Shown here one piece after another: positions 32,473-44,645 of a stretch of 64,000 bases of DNA. The position numbers and the translations under genes were made by a program. The DNA is from Datisca glomerata (Eukaryota; Streptophyta; Magnoliopsida; Cucurbitales; Datiscaceae). The number at the start of each line of letters is the position of its first letter. Position 1 is the stretch's first letter. The notes below the pieces were generated by a model. The model was not told the DNA's origin. It made no database searches and saw nothing but the letters and a program-made list of their open reading frames with translations. The DNA lies in assembly GCA_003255025.1 (NCBI GenBank), contig QANY01013371.1, forward strand, positions 145,263-209,262, written 5' to 3'.

Positions 32473-32824
32473 CTACACCCTTTTTAACGTTTTGCACTTA
32501 AATTTCTTATGCCTCATCTTCTTGCAGTATGAGCGTTGAAGCCCTTTCCTATCGAATTCACTTTGACTGCTCCCCCGATTTCCAATAATAAAAGCCTCTA
32601 ATTGACTGGTAGAAGAACCTAATGATTTCCTTCTTGTTTCTTCATTCAACAAATTGCTCTTGACCAAAACTCATACAAACTTGACCATCAGGAGAGGAAT
32701 TACGCAGTGATACAACCAAGGCCTGAAGCTCATCGTCAAGAACAATTTTGATCATTCTATTTTAGGTTCCCAAGCTTTGATATCAGAAAAGCTGTATTCT
32801 TAGCTATTTTTCTCTCATACAACT
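32473..32824 (-). pseudogene. Copia gag, C-terminal part with zinc knuckle
   Basis: Upstream edge at 32824 begins with LYERKIAKNTAFLISKLGNL, the gag segment that should follow the KLEEL at 44646 across the big insertion. The downstream open part (32473-32667) has MVKSNLLNEETRRKSLGSS and a knuckle RSYCKKMRHKKFKC in which the first Cys is Arg. A stop lies after GNLK. Position and content show it is the second half of the gag whose first half lies at 44646-44915. Confidence 0.8.
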
Positions 32825-33330
32825 TGAATAGATAAAATTTCACATGACACGTGCAAAGATCTAGACCGAAGACTCCATCGAAGAGAAAATATAATGTGAA
32901 CCGTATGATCAACTAGACGGTTATGCAGAAGAGACCAATAAGACGAAAGTACATGGCTTGCCAACGTGGCAATCCAGATAGAAGCTAATCAAGATCATTT
33001 GATTGATCAGACGGTCAAGATTTACATAAGTTGTTAATGTTTGTTAGTTAGACTTAAGTGAAATATTTTCTTGATCCTATTTTAAGATAGAATTAGATAA
33101 ATTACATCAGATTCTGTGTAATTGATTGAAGGTTTATAAATAGAGGCATACGTAACGACATACAAAGAACAACACATACCTATGAGACATCATAAGTTTT
33201 CCCGTGATTTTTCTTCTCTTTAAGGGTTTTTCACGTAAATCATGATGTCTCAACTCTCTCATTGTTTCTCTAAATTATTATCTCTATTATTCCTTTGTAA
33301 AGGGTTCCCCATACCAAAAAATCTTTTACA
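32825..33330 (+). repeat. LARD 5' LTR
   Basis: 506 bp, TG...CA, with TATAAATA at 33134-33141. Directly followed by TTTTGGTACTTTCATTGAGAG, which may be the primer site, though the tRNA is not identified. Confidence 0.8.
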
Positions 33331-34139
33331 TTTTGGTACTTTCATTGAGAGATGAGAAAAAACTCAAGAAATCCCTTCCAAAATGCTCAAAACCAAACCA
33401 AACTCCCCCTCAACAACGAAATCGAAAGTGGAACGAGTTTGCAAGAAGAAATGGAAAAGGAAATACAGAACCAGAAATAGGAAAATGGTTGAGAACGAGT
33501 TAAAAAAAATTAATGTTATTCGTCTCGGATCGAATCTGGAAAACCGAGGTAATGGCCGCCGTCATCACCAACCGCGAGGGATAATATTGTAGCCAATGAA
33601 GTGTCACCACCACGGAAGCTTTGACTAAAGAAACCAAAAAAAGGGAAGGAAAGAAGAATTTCGTAATAGAAAAATTAGGTAAAGGAAAGCCAAGTGAAGA
33701 AAGGCAGAGTAAAGAAATATCAAGTAAAGAAAGGCCGAGTAAATAAAAGCCAAGAAACGGAAGGCCAAGAAAAGGAAGGACAAGCATAGAAGACCACACT
33801 CAAACCTCTCTAAATGGGAAAGTTAAGAAAGCTACCACTTCAGAATGGGAAAGCTGCCACTTCAGAACGAAAAATTTCCATTTCATTACAGAACGGGAAA
33901 GACAAAAAGAGAGCCATTCAAATTTTTAGAACGGAAGGCTACGAATTGATAGTCCTTCAAATGGAATTTATGAGGAAAATAATATATGTACAAATAGTGA
34001 GAACAAAAACGTCATGACTACGAGAACGGAGATGTCGTGATGATTTGAATGAAAATGTCTTAACAATAAAAGCGACAACGGGAACGGAAATGGAAACTGA
34101 AACAAAAAAAGATGGAAGAAAAATGGCATGGTGAGTCAA
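33331..34139 (+). other. LARD leader, Lys-rich and purine-rich
   Basis: A 69-residue Lys/Arg-rich frame (33383-33592) and GCCAAGAAAGGAAGG-type repeats (33630-33795) resemble the purine-rich block at 40290-41640. No gag motif is present. Confidence 0.5.
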
Positions 34140-35300
34140 ATAATTATAAAGATATGGGAGTCTGTTTCATGGAGAATTTTACGAAATTCATATTGGGCTC
34201 CAGATCAAAAGTATGATAGTTTTCTTATAAGAAAGTAAACTTAATCACGTCGTCTAAATTCAATTTTTCAACTGAATTAAATAGACTTACATAAAATATT
34301 ATATATCTTTATAAACATATGGATATCTACTTCTTGAAGAATTTTTTAGAACTTTATTTGGAGCTCTTGAGCGAAAGTTATGATAATTTTCATGAAGGTT
34401 GTTCAGGAAAATAGATTATGTGGAACCTTAAATTCTGAAATTAAATTGCATTTATTGGGGGCCAAATACATGAATAATATTATATCAATGAAAGGATACA
34501 TAAATCTACTTTGTGAAGAATTTTACGGAAATCAATTTGAAACTCACGATCAAAAGTTATGGCAGCTCTCGTTGGTGCTATTTGGGAAAGTAAACATATG
34601 AAGACTTTACAAATTTAATTTTTAAACTATCAATTTAGATCATATTACATAGAAAAAATATCATTAGAAAGATTAAGATGTCTACTACTTGAAGAATTTT
34701 GCTGAACTTGATTTAAAGGTCTTGAGAAAAAGTTATGATAATTTGATGGAGGCTGCTCAGGAAAGCAGATTATGCAGGATGATCAATTTTGAAGGTTAAA
34801 CTATATTTACTGGAAGTCAACTACATGGTGAATCTTATATCATCAGAAAAATACAAAATTCTATTTAATAAAGAATTTTCTCCAGAATGATCAATTTTTG
34901 GAGATTTCGATCAAAAGTTACAGTATGTAAATATTACTCAGAAACGTAAATGTACTCACGTCTTTCAAATAGAATCTTTAGGATGCTTCTTTTTAGACAA
35001 TATTTTATGATAAACTATATATTTTTGAAAAAGATATGAATGTTTACTTCTTGAAAATTATTGTGGAACTTGATTCAGAGCTCTTGAACAAAAGTTATAA
35101 TAATTTTCATAAAAGTTGTTCAGGAAGAGAAAATATGTACAACATATAGATTTGGAAATTATATAGCGTTAATTGGAAGCTAATTACAAGGATGATTATA
35201 TATCTTCAGAAGCATATGAAAATTAAATTTTAGAAGAAACTCACAGAATTCTATTCAGAGTTCTCAATCAAAACTTATGAAATGATAATGTGCAGGCTGT
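34140..35300. repeat. ~179-bp satellite-like tandem repeat, 7 copies
   Basis: The anchor GAAGAATTTTACGGAA recurs at 34172, 34336, 34515, 34691, 34870, 35053 and 35233, with intervals of 164, 179, 176, 179, 183 and 180 bp. Each unit also has GAGCTCTTGATCAAAAGTTATG and a GTTGTTCAGGAAAGTA-like phrase. Units are 20-30% diverged. Confidence 0.85.
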
Positions 35301-35320
35301 CAACTCACTCTCTTCTTTGA

Positions 35321-35458
35321 CAACCGCAAGAAGGGCGTAAGTCCTTGGGAGGGGCAGTTCATAAGTCCTATTCTCAGAAGAAACTAAGAGCGTAAGTCTT
35401 TGAGAGAGGTAATTTGTAAGTCCTACTTTCAGAAGGAACTAAGGGCATAAGTCATTGG
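35321..35458. repeat. 55-bp tandem repeat, left part
   Basis: Units ATAAGTCCTACTCTCAGAAG...GGGCGTAAGTCCTTGGGAG recur every 55 bp. The array stops at TTGG (35455-35458), where the CACTA-like element begins, and resumes in phase at 39818. Confidence 0.9.
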
Positions 35459-35503
35459 CGCTACAACAAACATGTGCTTCCGTAGCAAACTAGGATCGCG
35501 CTT

Positions 35504-35709
35504 TTGTGTCAAAACGCTAAGGAAACTAATAGGGCAGAGGGCACGGGTTTAACCTTCACTTGTGTAAAAAATTGCTCACAAAATAGTACTCCCTCTTTCA
35601 ACCTCTCTTTCACAACTTTGACCTATTTCTCTCAACTTCAACCCTCTTTCTCTCAGCTTGAAACTCTTTTTCTCTCATCGATCTTAGGGATCATCGAATC
35701 TTACACACA

Positions 35710-35745
<36 letters not shown>

Positions 35746-38700
35746 TTGAAGAGCCTCTTTTCTCTCTACAGCAAGCATGTCTGCTCTCTCATCTCTCTAC
35801 AACAAAGATCACAAAGCTTCAAGAATGAAGCTTTCCTCGCTAGGTGAAGTTCTCTTTCAGATACTTCTAGCAACGTCTCTATTTCAAGTGTCTGTCACGA
35901 ATTTATCCATAACTCCCTTTTTGAGCTCCGTCTCACAGCTTCAAAGCTTCTCTTCATTTTGGTTGTCGTCCTCATGGATTTTTGTTTCAAGAGTATGAGT
36001 ATCGAAGGATCTGTTTTCGGCAATTCAATATTTTGATGCATTTCTATTTTTATGTCTGACCTGTTGATGTTCAAATTACTTAATAATGCGCTATTTGATC
36101 AATGAAGTATGAATTTATTAATGACATCCATTTTTCAGTCATTGTTGCAGCTCGTTAAACGCTAGGCCATTTCAGAATCATCTTCTTAGAGTGAACCGGA
36201 TTGCGATAGAGACAGGATTGGTTTATGTTATGCCTATAAAAATTGCACCTCTTCCTAAGATGAGGCACTGAAACTCATCGTTCGTCCTTTAAATATTGTT
36301 TATTTGAGTAGTATCAGACACTGAATTTCATCAAGCTTTTAACAACTTGCCTACAGATGTTTTCATACGTGAAATCAACATGATAAACAATACCCAAAGC
36401 TTCTCTTCGTTTTGGGTAAATCCCTAATTCTCTGTTAGGATTTAATTTCCAAGTTTGGGTTGTTTTTATGAAATTATTGAGATTGATAGCAGTAACATTG
36501 ATACTTACTACAATAAATGTCTGGCTTAGATGATGTATTCAACTTCGAATACATGTAGCATGTTTTCCTCATTTTTTTTGTTACTCTTTTTTCTTCTTTT
36601 CTCATAGTCTCTATTTTCGCTCTGTGCCTCTTGAAAAACATCATGCGTAAAGGTTTTTTCAAATCTAAATGATTGAGTTTTGACATTTCCCCATGATATT
36701 GAAGATGTTCAATGAACTTATTAATGGTCTAATGCTTCTACTGCTTCTACGATATGAATAACTATTACATAAGCTTTATATTGTATAGGTACTGTGATTT
36801 GTGGTGATATATAGAAATGTTGCAAATATCGTAGTTCAAGCACATGCTAGGCTGTACACACTACGCAATGAATTTGTGGATCTTGATATCATTTTGTTAG
36901 AATGGTCCAAGTTTTCTTACCAAAACTGTTGGTATATTTTCGATTGAGGTGAAAGTCATTTATTTTGCCTGTTGCTCTTGAATATGGTTAGCTTATGTAG
37001 GTTGTCCTGCATTTTGTCCCCCACACATGAGTGTAAGAATACTTCTAACAGATGGGAATTTATTCGCTGGCAAGCATGGTTAGACGCCATCAAAAGTAAC
37101 TTTGTTTTAAGTTAATCTTTTCATTTTTTTCTGGTTGATTATAGGCATAGAATTTTTCTTCTTTCCCTTGCTTCTTCTATCTTACTGGCTAGCAATTGAA
37201 TGGGTTTGGGAGTGCATTTAGTGGAGAAGGTGATTATCAGAGATGGTTTATACTAAGATATTATTATCAAGCACACGATGCTTGTGCATTTATGAATTAA
37301 TTATGTTATTGGTATAGAGAAGAAAGTTTTCATTCACCCTAGTAGACTTACTAGAGAAATTTGGGAACTTAAAAGTGTAGAATTTTCAATAGCATCTAAT
37401 GTTCACAAATTTTGCTATATTAAAGTTACTCAATGCATTAAGTCTATGTTGAATTTTTTACGTGTAGCTTTTGCATTAAGTCTATATTCAACTTCTTGTA
37501 GTCTGCTTTTGTGAACACCAATTGTTTATGTTGCTAAAGAATTCAGGAACACCATTTTCATTTACAAAATTAGCCTTGAATAAGACTACTACTACATGAA
37601 ATAGTTGCTTGCTTTTGGTGTCCAATATAATCTGTTTATCTTATATGTAGCAAACATGCAAATGTCTTGAGTGGTTTATACTATTCCTTTTGGGGCATAG
37701 TTTGTATTTTTACTTGTTTGCAACATATAACTACCGATTTTAAAGCATCTTTTTTTGTTTTACCTATTTTCAAGAAGTTACTTCTTGAAACTCCCTCCCT
37801 TGCCCCATCTTAAACACCTATTCTTTTACACATACACTTGCCTTTTTTTTATTCAAAGGGTATGATAACCTTGTTCAAGTTGACAACAACACTGCCATAT
37901 CTCTTGCAAGGATTTCAAGGAAGTTACGTACTCTTTATCTATGATGGTGTAGAAATTTGGTTGACGAGGCTGTAAGTTTAATTATTGCCAGAGTTCATCT
38001 TCTTTTCATTTCATTTTCTCATCGCCTTTTTTCTACCTTTTCTTGTTGATTATTTAGTTGGAATATGGTTAGTTGATTGGAAATCATAGTTCTCTAATAT
38101 TTTACTGTTGTTGAGGGAATGAGAGAGCGCTTTAGAAGTTGTAATAAGTTTGTAACATGTTTTCAATTAGACGGGACCGTTAAGAAAGGAAGTTAACTTA
38201 TGAAATATAGCCCCCAGATTATGTCATAAAATGCTAGATTTATTGCATTATTCCAATTAAAGGATTGAAGCACAAAGTGCTAAAGTAAAAGATATAAAGC
38301 ATTGATGATTTTCTAATTCAAAGTGGCTGTTTCATTAAGTGGGTGCCCTTTATATGCCAACTGAATTGTTGGATCTTCCTATAATTAACCTTATTTGTTT
38401 TTGGTTTTGAATTTGATATCATATACCACTACAACAATTCAGGGTTTCTATCACGTTGAAGCATAACGTTTGTTACTATGCCCAGGTTGTTAATGTTGAA
38501 TTAGAAGAGGTACTTTCTCAAGGAGCTTATATGATTTGGTATTATGTTTGATCTGGATTGTTTTTCCATCAACTAATGCACAATGAGTGAACTACCTAGT
38601 AAACTCCAAACTTTGGTAGTATATTTAGTATGAAATTTCTCAACGGTTCGGAGCATCCTATTACATGGTATGTATTTTTCAATGTAATCCTTATACTTTC

Positions 38701-39430
38701 ATGTAATTCATATTTAATCTATTTTAATTTTCTTCTTTTGGGGGTGTGAGAATGGATGGATTTGAAAGGCTTAGTGCTACTATGAACCTTCTCTGTCACT
38801 TAAGCTTTGTTATTGTCTTATAAGATATTGTTTAGATAAACTTGGTTGCTTGTTAAATGATGTCTTTTGAGACAGAAGATACGAAACTTGGTTTGCAGTT
38901 AAATGTCAGAATTTGGTTGCTCTCCACCAACGACTATACTATATCATGGAATGTTGTAAGTCTGCAACTAATTCTTAACTTCCTTATCTAATAAGTCATT
39001 TTTTAGTTGTTGATCATTTAGATTGTACTATTTGGAATAGGAGACTTACTCATGCATATGAATGGATCATCCATGCTTTGGTATAACACTTTGATCTTGT
39101 TCTGAAGCATCACCAAGATAGTTTCCTGCTCATTAAGGAAAACTACCATGTGAACCTCCTAGGATACCTCCACCTTGAATACCTAGATGTGAATTTATAT
39201 TAGATTTTTTTGGATAAATTACTTTTGCTTGCTCTACGTAATTATCATTTTGAGATGTGATTTCTAGTAGACAATTAGTATGTAATAATTTTGACTAATT
39301 AAATAAAATGATATGTGTTTTTGTTATTTTGTGATATTTTCTGAAAAGTTATTTAGTTTTTTATATTTATACAATTGTAGGTATAAATATTAAAAATATA
39401 TATAAAAAGTATTTAATAACATTAACAAAA
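35504..39430 (+). pseudogene. Gene-like interior of the CACTA-like element, unknown origin
   Basis: The interior looks like a captured plant gene rather than a transposase. A TC-rich leader with a (TC)n run (35714-35743) is followed by a short frame (35777-35998). After that come T-rich, intron-like stretches and isolated open blocks, for example about 36815-36935 (HARLYTLRNEFVDLDIILLE) and 37858-37945 (DNLVQVDNNTAISLARI). None of these is assigned to a family. DNA-transposon capture of host exons is well known for CACTA elements, so that is the favoured reading, but no parent gene can be named. Confidence 0.35.
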
Positions 39431-39439
39431 TAATAAGTA

Positions 39440-39800
39440 ATGAAAAATGCTATGAAAGAACTATGATAGTATTTATAAAACGTTATGCAAGACCTACGAT
39501 AGCATTTATAAAATGCTGTAAAAGACCTACTACAGCATTTATAAAACGCTATGAAAGACTTTTTATAGTGTTTTTAAAATGCTATGAAAGGCTTTTTATA
39601 TCATTTTTAAAGGCTATGAAAAATGTTTAAAAATGCTATAAAGAGTTTTGATAGCGTTTAAAAAATGCTATCGTAGACTTTTTTATGGCGTTTAAAAAAC
39701 TCCATCATAGGTAATAGGTTTTTAATTATGTCAGTATACATAGCATTTTTGAAAATGCTATCAAAACTCTATGATAGCATTTTTTTGGCTGCTATTGTTG
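39440..39800. repeat. Subterminal repeats of the CACTA-like element
   Basis: About ten imperfect ~35-45-bp units containing ATGCTATGAAAG, TATAGCATTT or the complement, in both orientations. Such repeats bind CACTA transposase. Confidence 0.75.
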
Positions 39801-39817
39801 CCTTTTTTGTCGTAGCG

Positions 39818-40258
39818 TGGGAGAGGCAATTCGTAAGTCCTATTTTTAGAATAAATTAAGGGCGTAAGTCTTTAGGAGGGCAATTCATAAGTCCTACTCT
39901 CAGAAGGAACTAAGAGCGTAAGTCCTTGAGAGAGAAAATTTATAAGTCCTACTCTCAGAAGGAACTAAGGGCGTAAGTCATTGGGATGAGAAATTCATAA
40001 GTCCTACTCTCAGAAGGAATTAAGGGCGTAAGTCATTGGGATGGAAAATTCATAAGTCCTAGTTTTAAAAGGAATTAAGAGCACAAGTCCTTGGGAGGTG
40101 CAATTCATAAGTCCTACTCTTAGAAGGAACTAAAGGCGTAAGTCCTTGGGAGAGGTAATTTATAAGTCCTACTCTCGGAAGGAACTAATGGCGTGAGTCC
40201 TAGAGAGGGCCAACACATAAGTGCTACTCTCAAAATGAACTGAAACACAAGTCACGAT
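39818..40258. repeat. 55-bp tandem repeat, right part (about 8 copies)
   Basis: The CCTACTCT anchor lies at 39893, 39948, 40003, 40058, 40113, 40168 and 40223, always exactly 55 bp apart. Confidence 0.95.
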
Positions 40259-41640
40259 GGACAAAGGATGAGAACAGAAGAAAGAGAACGAAAAACTAAA
40301 AAAAGGAAGGAGACGAATTTCAGAACAGAAAGCTGACTAAAAAGAAAAGTGAAAAAAAGTTGACTAAAAAGAGCTCAGCAAAGAAAAGTTGAGTAAAGAA
40401 AAGTCAAATAAAAAAAGTGAAAAGAAAGGCTGAGCTGAGTAACAAATACAGAAAAGAAGAGCTGAGTAATGAAAGACAGAAAAGAAAAGCTGAGGAAAGA
40501 AAGGAAAAAAAAAGAAAAGCTGAGTAAAGAAAAGCCGAGAAAAGAAAAGTTGAGAAAGGAAAGCCAGAGATGAGTAAAGAAAGGCAGAAAAGAAGAGTTG
40601 AGTAAAGAAAAACAGAAAAGAAAAGCGAAGAAAAGAAAGGCTGATGTAGGTAAAGAAAGGTAGAAAAGAAGAGCTGAGTAAAGAAAGGCAGAAAAGAAAA
40701 GCTAAGAAAAGAAAGGCATAAAAGAAAATCTGAGAAAAGAAAGGCATAAAAGAGAATCTGAGTAAAGAAAAGTGAAAAGAAAGGCTGAGCTGAGTAAATA
40801 AAGACAAAAGAAAAGCTGAGTACAAAAGGCCAATAAAGAAAATTCGAGTAAAAAAAGTGAAAAGAAAGGTTGAGCTGAGTAAAGAAAGGCAGGAAAGAAG
40901 AGCTCAGTAAAGAAAGGTAGTAAAGAAAGGCATAAAAGAAAAGCTGAGTAAAGAAAAGCTGAGTAAAGAAGAGTGAAAAGAAAGGTTGAGCTGTGTAAAT
41001 AAAGGTAGAGTAAAGAAATGCCAGTAAAGAAAAGTGAAAAGAAAGACTGATCTGAATAAAGAAGGCAAAAATGCTGAGTTGAGTAAAGAAAGACAGAAAA
41101 GAAAAGTCGAGAAAAAAAAGCACAGTAAAGAAAAGATGAATAAAGAAAAGTCGAGTAAAGAAAAGTGAAAAGAAAGGTTGAGCTGAGTAAAGAAAGGCAG
41201 AGTAAAGAAAGACAGAAAAGAAAAGCAGAGTGAAGAGAGGTTAGTAAAGAAAAGTCAAGTAAATAAAGGCCAAGAAAGGAACGCCAAGTAAATAATGGTC
41301 AAGAAAGGAAAGCTGAGTAAATAATGTCCAGTAAAGAAAAGTCAAGTAAAGAAAGGCCAAAAAAGGAAAGCCGAGTGAAGAAAGATCAAGAATTGAAAGC
41401 TAAGTAAAGAAATGCCAGTAAAGAAAAGCTAAGGCCGAGAAAAGAAGGTCAAGTAAAGGAAGGCCGCAACTTCAATGTTTTAGAATGGGAATGCCAGAAG
41501 TAAAGGAAAAAGAAGCGAGAAAAGGATGGAAAAAGTTAAAAGCACAAAAAAGAAAACCGAAAAGGAGAAACGGAGAAATAGGAAATAAATAAGTGCAAAG
41601 TGGAAGAAAGGAAAGGAAACGGGAAAAATTCTATAGATGA
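40259..41640. repeat. Purine-rich low-complexity repeat (AAAGAAAGGCTGAGCTGAGTAA-like)
   Basis: About 1.4 kb of GA-rich imperfect units 15-25 bp long (GTAAAGAAAGGCAGAAAAGAA, GCTGAGTAAAGAAAAG). The long minus-strand frames 40364-40825 and 40404-41123 (Phe/Leu/Ser repeats) are artefacts of this composition. Confidence 0.85.
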
Positions 41641-41744
41641 ATTGATACTAAATCGAAATAGGGCCATGGTTCCATGGAAAGCGCTTAGGTCTTTTGGAGT
41701 ATCTACATACATCATTGTTAGAAGAAAATGAAAATGAGGTCATG

Positions 41745-44645
41745 GTTCTTTATTTGAACCTAAGTCATCCTTTCAAAAGAAAATGTCAGTTCATAATTTC
41801 TTCTCTTAGAATGAAAATAGGGCCATGATTCTTTATTTGAACCTATGTCTTCCTCTGAAAAGAAAATGTTAGTTCATAATTCATTCTCTCAGAATGAAGA
41901 CGGGGTCATGGTTCTTTATTTGAATCCAAGTCCTTGAGGAATCATGTTTATCATAAAGAAATTAAAGTCTTATCCTCGGGAATAGATTTCACAAAAAAAC
42001 ATAGTTATTCTCGAGAGAACTGAAAGCCAAAAGTTTCTAAAGTATTTAAGAACGGATTTCGTTGAAAGCTTGAAGTCGACACAATACCAGATTTTGATCC
42101 CGAAATTTTACTAAGTCTTCGAATGAAGTACAACAAAAGGGAGTTCAATAGAATAAAAATTGCACAAATAGAGTAATCATATTGATCAAAGTAGAAGTAC
42201 AGAGACAAAATACGAAACGAGATATGGAAAAGGAAAATAAGGAAACAGTAGAAACTCTACCAATAAATGTGAAACATCAAACTCAAACTCAGCGATGAAA
42301 TTATGAAATAGTATACTCACTCCTTACTCATTTCAATAAATTATTATGTTATTGTCCTTGTACAACATTCTTGTCACATATATTAACGTAAGAGAGAAGA
42401 AAAATAGAAAATAAAGAAACGAGAAAAACTCTATCAATGAGTCTGTAGTGAAATGAACAAAAAGACAACAACCAATGATGAAGAAGTAATCATCATAAAA
42501 AACAAACTGATAAAAAAATTTACTCGACAACTACAAAGTATGTGTGAACGGGAACTGAAAAATGTAATGGCATAAGAAAAGGAGAAACCACTACTAACAA
42601 CGGATAATCGAAAAGTTATATCGTACATCGCATTATTTCAAGAAGGACGTGAGAATAGAAATGGGAAGATGTAATATAGGAATAAAAAAGACAAATCATT
42701 ATACCTCAACAAATAAAATTTCATTGAGTGTAATGGGGGCCAATGAACAGACAAAATTTCACATGACACGTGGAAAGATCTAGACTGAATATTCCATCGA
42801 AGAGATGATAGAACAAGAATCATAGGATCAACTAGACAGTTATGAAGAAGAGATCAATCAGACGAAAGTACATGGGTTGCCAACGTGGTAATCCAAAGAG
42901 AAGCTAATCAAGAGCATTAGATTGATCAGACGATCAAGATTTACTTTAGTTATTAATGTTGTTAAGTTAGATCTCAGTGTAATATTCTGTTGATCCTATT
43001 TTTATATAGAATTAGATATGTTGTATTAGAATCTGTGTAACTGATTGAAGGCCTATTAATAGAGGCATGTGTAACGACATACAAAAAATAACACAGACCT
43101 ACGAGACACATGCCTACCCCAAATACAATAAAACATCATATGTTTCCCTATGGTTTTTCTTCCTTTTAAGAGTTTCCACGTATATCATAGTGTCTCTACT
43201 CTCTCATTCTCTCTCTATTTGAACCTAAGTCCTCCTCTCAAAAGAAAATGACAGTTCGTAATTCATTATCTCAGAATGAAGATGGAGTCATGGTTCTTTA
43301 TTTGAATATAAGTCCTTGAGGAATCATGTATATCATAAAAAATTAAAGTCTTATCCTCGGGAATAGATTTCACAAAATAATATAGTTATTCTCAAGAGAA
43401 CTGGGAGCCAAAAGTTTCTAAAGTATTTAAGGATGGATTTCGTTGAAAGCTTGAAGTCGGCAGAGTACCAGATTTTGATGCCCAAATTTTACTAAGTCTT
43501 TGAATGAAGTACAATAAAAGGGAGTTCAATAGAAGAAAAATTGCACAAATAGAGTAATCATATTGATCGAAGTAGAAGTACAAAGGGAAAATAAGAAACG
43601 AGAGATGGAAAAGGAAAATAAGGAAACAGTAGAAACTCTACCAATAAATGCGAAACATCAAATTCAAACTCATGCGATGGAATTATGAAATGGTATACTC
43701 GCTCCTTACTCATTTCAATAAATTATTATGTTATTGTTCTTGTACAACATTATTGTCACAGATCTTAACCAACGAGAGAAGGAATATTAATAATAAAGAA
43801 ACGGGAAAACTCTATCAATGAGTCCGTAGTGAAAGGAACAAAAACACATAACAACAAATGAAGAAGAAGTAATCATCATCGACAATAAACTGATACAAAA
43901 ATTTGCTTGACAACTGTAAAGTATTTGTGACGGGAACTAAAAAATGTAATGGCAGAAAAAAGGAGAAACCACTACTAACAACGAACAATCAAAAAGTTAC
44001 ATCGTACAATGCATTGTTTCAAGAAGGATGTGAGAATAGAAATGGGCAGATGTAATATAGGAATACAAAAGATAAGTCATTATACCCCAATGAATAAAAT
44101 TCCGTTGAGTGTAATGGGAGTCAATGAACAGACAAAATTTCCATGACACGTGGTAAGATCTAGACTGAATATTTCATCGAATAGAAGTAGAACAAGAATC
44201 ATAGAATCAACCGGACAGTTATGAAGAAGAGTTCAATCAGATGAAAGTACATAGCTTGTCAACGTAGTAATCCAAAGAGAAGCTAATCAAGAGCATTAGA
44301 TTGATCAGACGGTCAAGATTTACTTAAGTTATTAATGTTGATAAGTTAGATCTCAGTGGAATATTCTATTGATCCTATTTTCAGATAGAATTATATATGT
44401 TGTATCAGATTCTGTGTAACTGATTGAAGGCCTATAAAAAGAGGCATGTGTAACGACATACAAAAAACAACACAGACCTACGAGACACATGCCTACACCG
44501 AATACAATAAAACATCATAAGTTTTCCTATGGTTTTCTTCCCTTTAAGAGTTATTCATGTAAATCATGGTGTCTGTACTCTCTCTAAATTATTATCTCCA
44601 TTATTCGATCGTAAAGGGTTCCCCATACTACAAAAATCATTTACA
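41745..44645 (+). repeat. 1,380-bp tandem duplication including LTR: [X-LTR][X-LTR]
   Basis: 41836-43215 and 43216-44645 align at a constant offset of 1,380 bp. The LTR starts at 42744 and 44124, each after a polypurine tract (AATGGGGGCCAA / AATGGGAGTCAA). The first LTR copy loses its last ~60-100 bp at the join (ATTCTCTCTC|TATTTGAACC). An 85-bp unit is also locally repeated at 41745-41920. Confidence 0.85.
44124..44645 (+). repeat. LARD terminal 3' LTR
   Basis: 522 bp from TGAACAGACAAAATTTCC to AAAATCATTTACA, with CTATAAAAAGAGG as TATA region near 44431. Confidence 0.8.

Larger units (their letters stand above)
35459..39817 (+). mobile_element. CACTA-like DNA transposon (4,359 bp), non-autonomous
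   Basis: Ends are CGCTACAACAAA on the left and the complement of CGCTACGACAAAAAAGG on the right. The 3-bp target duplication TGG (35456-35458 and 39818-39820) is exact. Removing the element and one TGG restores CATTGGGAGAGGC, the consensus of the host 55-bp array, in perfect phase. The right end (39440-39800) has many subterminal repeats such as ATGCTATGAAAGACTTTT, typical of CACTA. The terminal CACTA reads CGCTA at both ends. No transposase was recognised. Confidence 0.75.
32825..44645 (+). mobile_element. Large non-autonomous LTR element (LARD-like) inserted in copia gag
   Basis: 5' LTR 32825-33330, long internal region without gag-pol, then truncated LTR 42744-~43215 and full LTR 44124-44645. 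The LTRs share TGAAYAGAYAAAATTTCACA at the start, a TATA box, and GGGTTCCCCATAC...TTTACA at the end. Flanks are CAACT and TAGCT (minus AGTTG/AGCTA), an eroded target duplication. The strongest support is that copia gag continues across the insertion (KLEEL to LYERK). Internal content is a 179-bp array, a 55-bp array, and purine-rich repeats. 4.36 kb of it is a later CACTA-like insertion. Confidence 0.75.

Noticed and set aside
32766..32785. Possible copia primer-binding site (minus TGATATCAAAGCTTGG)
   Set aside because: It lies in frame inside gag (AFLISKLGNL) and continues the gag from 44646. The true primer site is at 44944-44959.
40364..41123. Long minus-strand frames of 153 and 239 residues made of Phe/Leu/Ser
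   Set aside because: They are the complement of a GA-rich tandem repeat, overlap each other in different frames and have no domain.
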